This document shows, one piece after another, positions 5,330 through 5,783 of a stretch of DNA of 5,783 nucleotides. How positions within the stretch are numbered: position 1 is the stretch's first letter; each line of letters starts with the position of its first letter. The notes under the pieces are model-generated. The model worked only from the letters and a program-made list of their open reading frames with translations, ran no database searches and was not told the origin of the DNA. The position numbers and the translations under genes are program-made. The DNA is taken from NCBI GenBank assembly GCA_946408145.1, contig CAMJQX010000108.1, positions 1-5,783 on the forward strand. Direction: 5' to 3'. Source of the stretch: an uncultured Clostridia bacterium (lineage in GTDB: Bacteria; Bacillota_A; Clostridia; Oscillospirales; Oscillospiraceae).

Positions 5330-5783
5330 ATGAAAAAGATGCTGAGCCTTGCCCTTGCCGCGGTGCTGCTGCTCCTGCTCTGCCCCTGCCTTGCGGCGGC
5401 GGCCCCGGAGAGCGCCGACAGCGAAACTCTGTATGTAAAGCCCGTAAAGCTGCCCGAGGACTTCATCCTCGGCATGGACGTCTCCTCGGTCATCGCCGAG
5501 GAGGCCAGCGGCGTGCGCTATTACGACTTCGACGGCGCGGAGCGGGACCTGTTTGAGCTGCTCGCCGAAAACGGCGTCACGCACATCCGCGTGCGCGTGT
5601 GGAACCACCCGTACGACGCCGACGGCAGGGGCTTCGGCGGCGGCAACTGCGACATCGAAAACGCCGTCGCCATCGGCCGGCGCGCGACAGCGGCGGGCCT
5701 GCCGCTGATCGTGGACTTCCACTATTCCGACTTCTGGGCCGACCCCGGCAAGCAGATGGTCCCGCTCGCCTGGAAGGACATGG
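5330..5783 (+). CDS. Secreted GH53 arabinogalactan endo-beta-1,4-galactanase, 5' part
   Basis: The first 151 residues are present and the frame is still open at the right edge. GH53 enzymes cut beta-1,4-galactan side chains of pectic arabinogalactan outside the cell. A signal peptide covers about residues 1-25 (MKK, a leucine-rich core, small residues ending AAAA-P). The mature part starts the GH53 barrel with FILGMDVSSV at 45-54, followed by the family blocks THIRVRVWNHPYD at 84-96, GFGGGNCDIENAVAIGRRA at 101-119 and VDFHYSDFWADPGKQ at 128-142. The two catalytic glutamates lie beyond the window. The start is fixed by GGGAGGA (5319-5325), four bases before the ATG. No convincing promoter is seen in the 97-base gap behind the membrane protein gene, so it may be the third gene of that operon. 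Cys18 and Cys20 lie in the signal peptide, but the residues before them do not fit a lipobox. Confidence 0.93.
   Translation, partial: MKKMLSLALAAVLLLLLCPCLAAAAPESADSETLYVKPVKLPEDFILGMDVSSVIAEEASGVRYYDFDGAERDLFELLAENGVTHIRVRVWNHPYDADGRGFGGGNCDIENAVAIGRRATAAGLPLIVDFHYSDFWADPGKQMVPLAWKDM

Overview
The window is GC-rich, with G or C at most third codon positions. Its non-coding stretches carry consensus Gram-positive housekeeping promoters, strong AGGAGG-type ribosome sites, a Rho-independent terminator and a short palindromic repeat pair. Together with secreted GH13 and GH53 glycan hydrolases and a sialic-acid lyase, this suggests a high-GC gut clostridium (Oscillospiraceae-like). That placement is an inference from style and gene content; no marker gene is present.

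Left part (1-1323, + strand): the 3' end of a YhcH/NanQ-type sialic acid anomerase gene, then a complete N-acetylneuraminate lyase gene (nanA type) whose ribosome site overlaps the upstream stop codon. This is the tail of a sialic-acid catabolic operon and it ends in a strong hairpin terminator. The loop of that hairpin appears to double as the -35 region of the next promoter.

Middle (1328-2403): a PfkB-family sugar/nucleoside kinase gene, most like pseudouridine kinase in its N-terminal half, with its own promoter. It is convergent with a leftward gene. A 20-bp perfect inverted repeat between them is a likely bidirectional terminator.

Right part (2444-5783): a secreted GH13 alpha-amylase gene on the - strand faces away from a + strand set. 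That set is two small membrane proteins of unknown function (stop/start overlapping as ATGA), then a REP-like inverted repeat pair, then the 5' part of a secreted GH53 endo-beta-1,4-galactanase that runs off the window.

The 81-bp gap between the divergent genes holds two near-perfect sigma-A promoters whose -35 hexamers overlap by five bases (TTGACA leftward, TTGTCA rightward, both with 17-bp spacers). The rightward promoter predicts a leaderless mRNA starting at the ATG itself. A partial catabolite-repression-like site lies over the amylase -10 region. The starch-degrading and galactan-degrading arms may therefore be reciprocally controlled from one compact switch. No CRISPR array, tRNA, rRNA or mobile element was seen. 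The most unusual features are in promoter architecture rather than in a new enzyme system.
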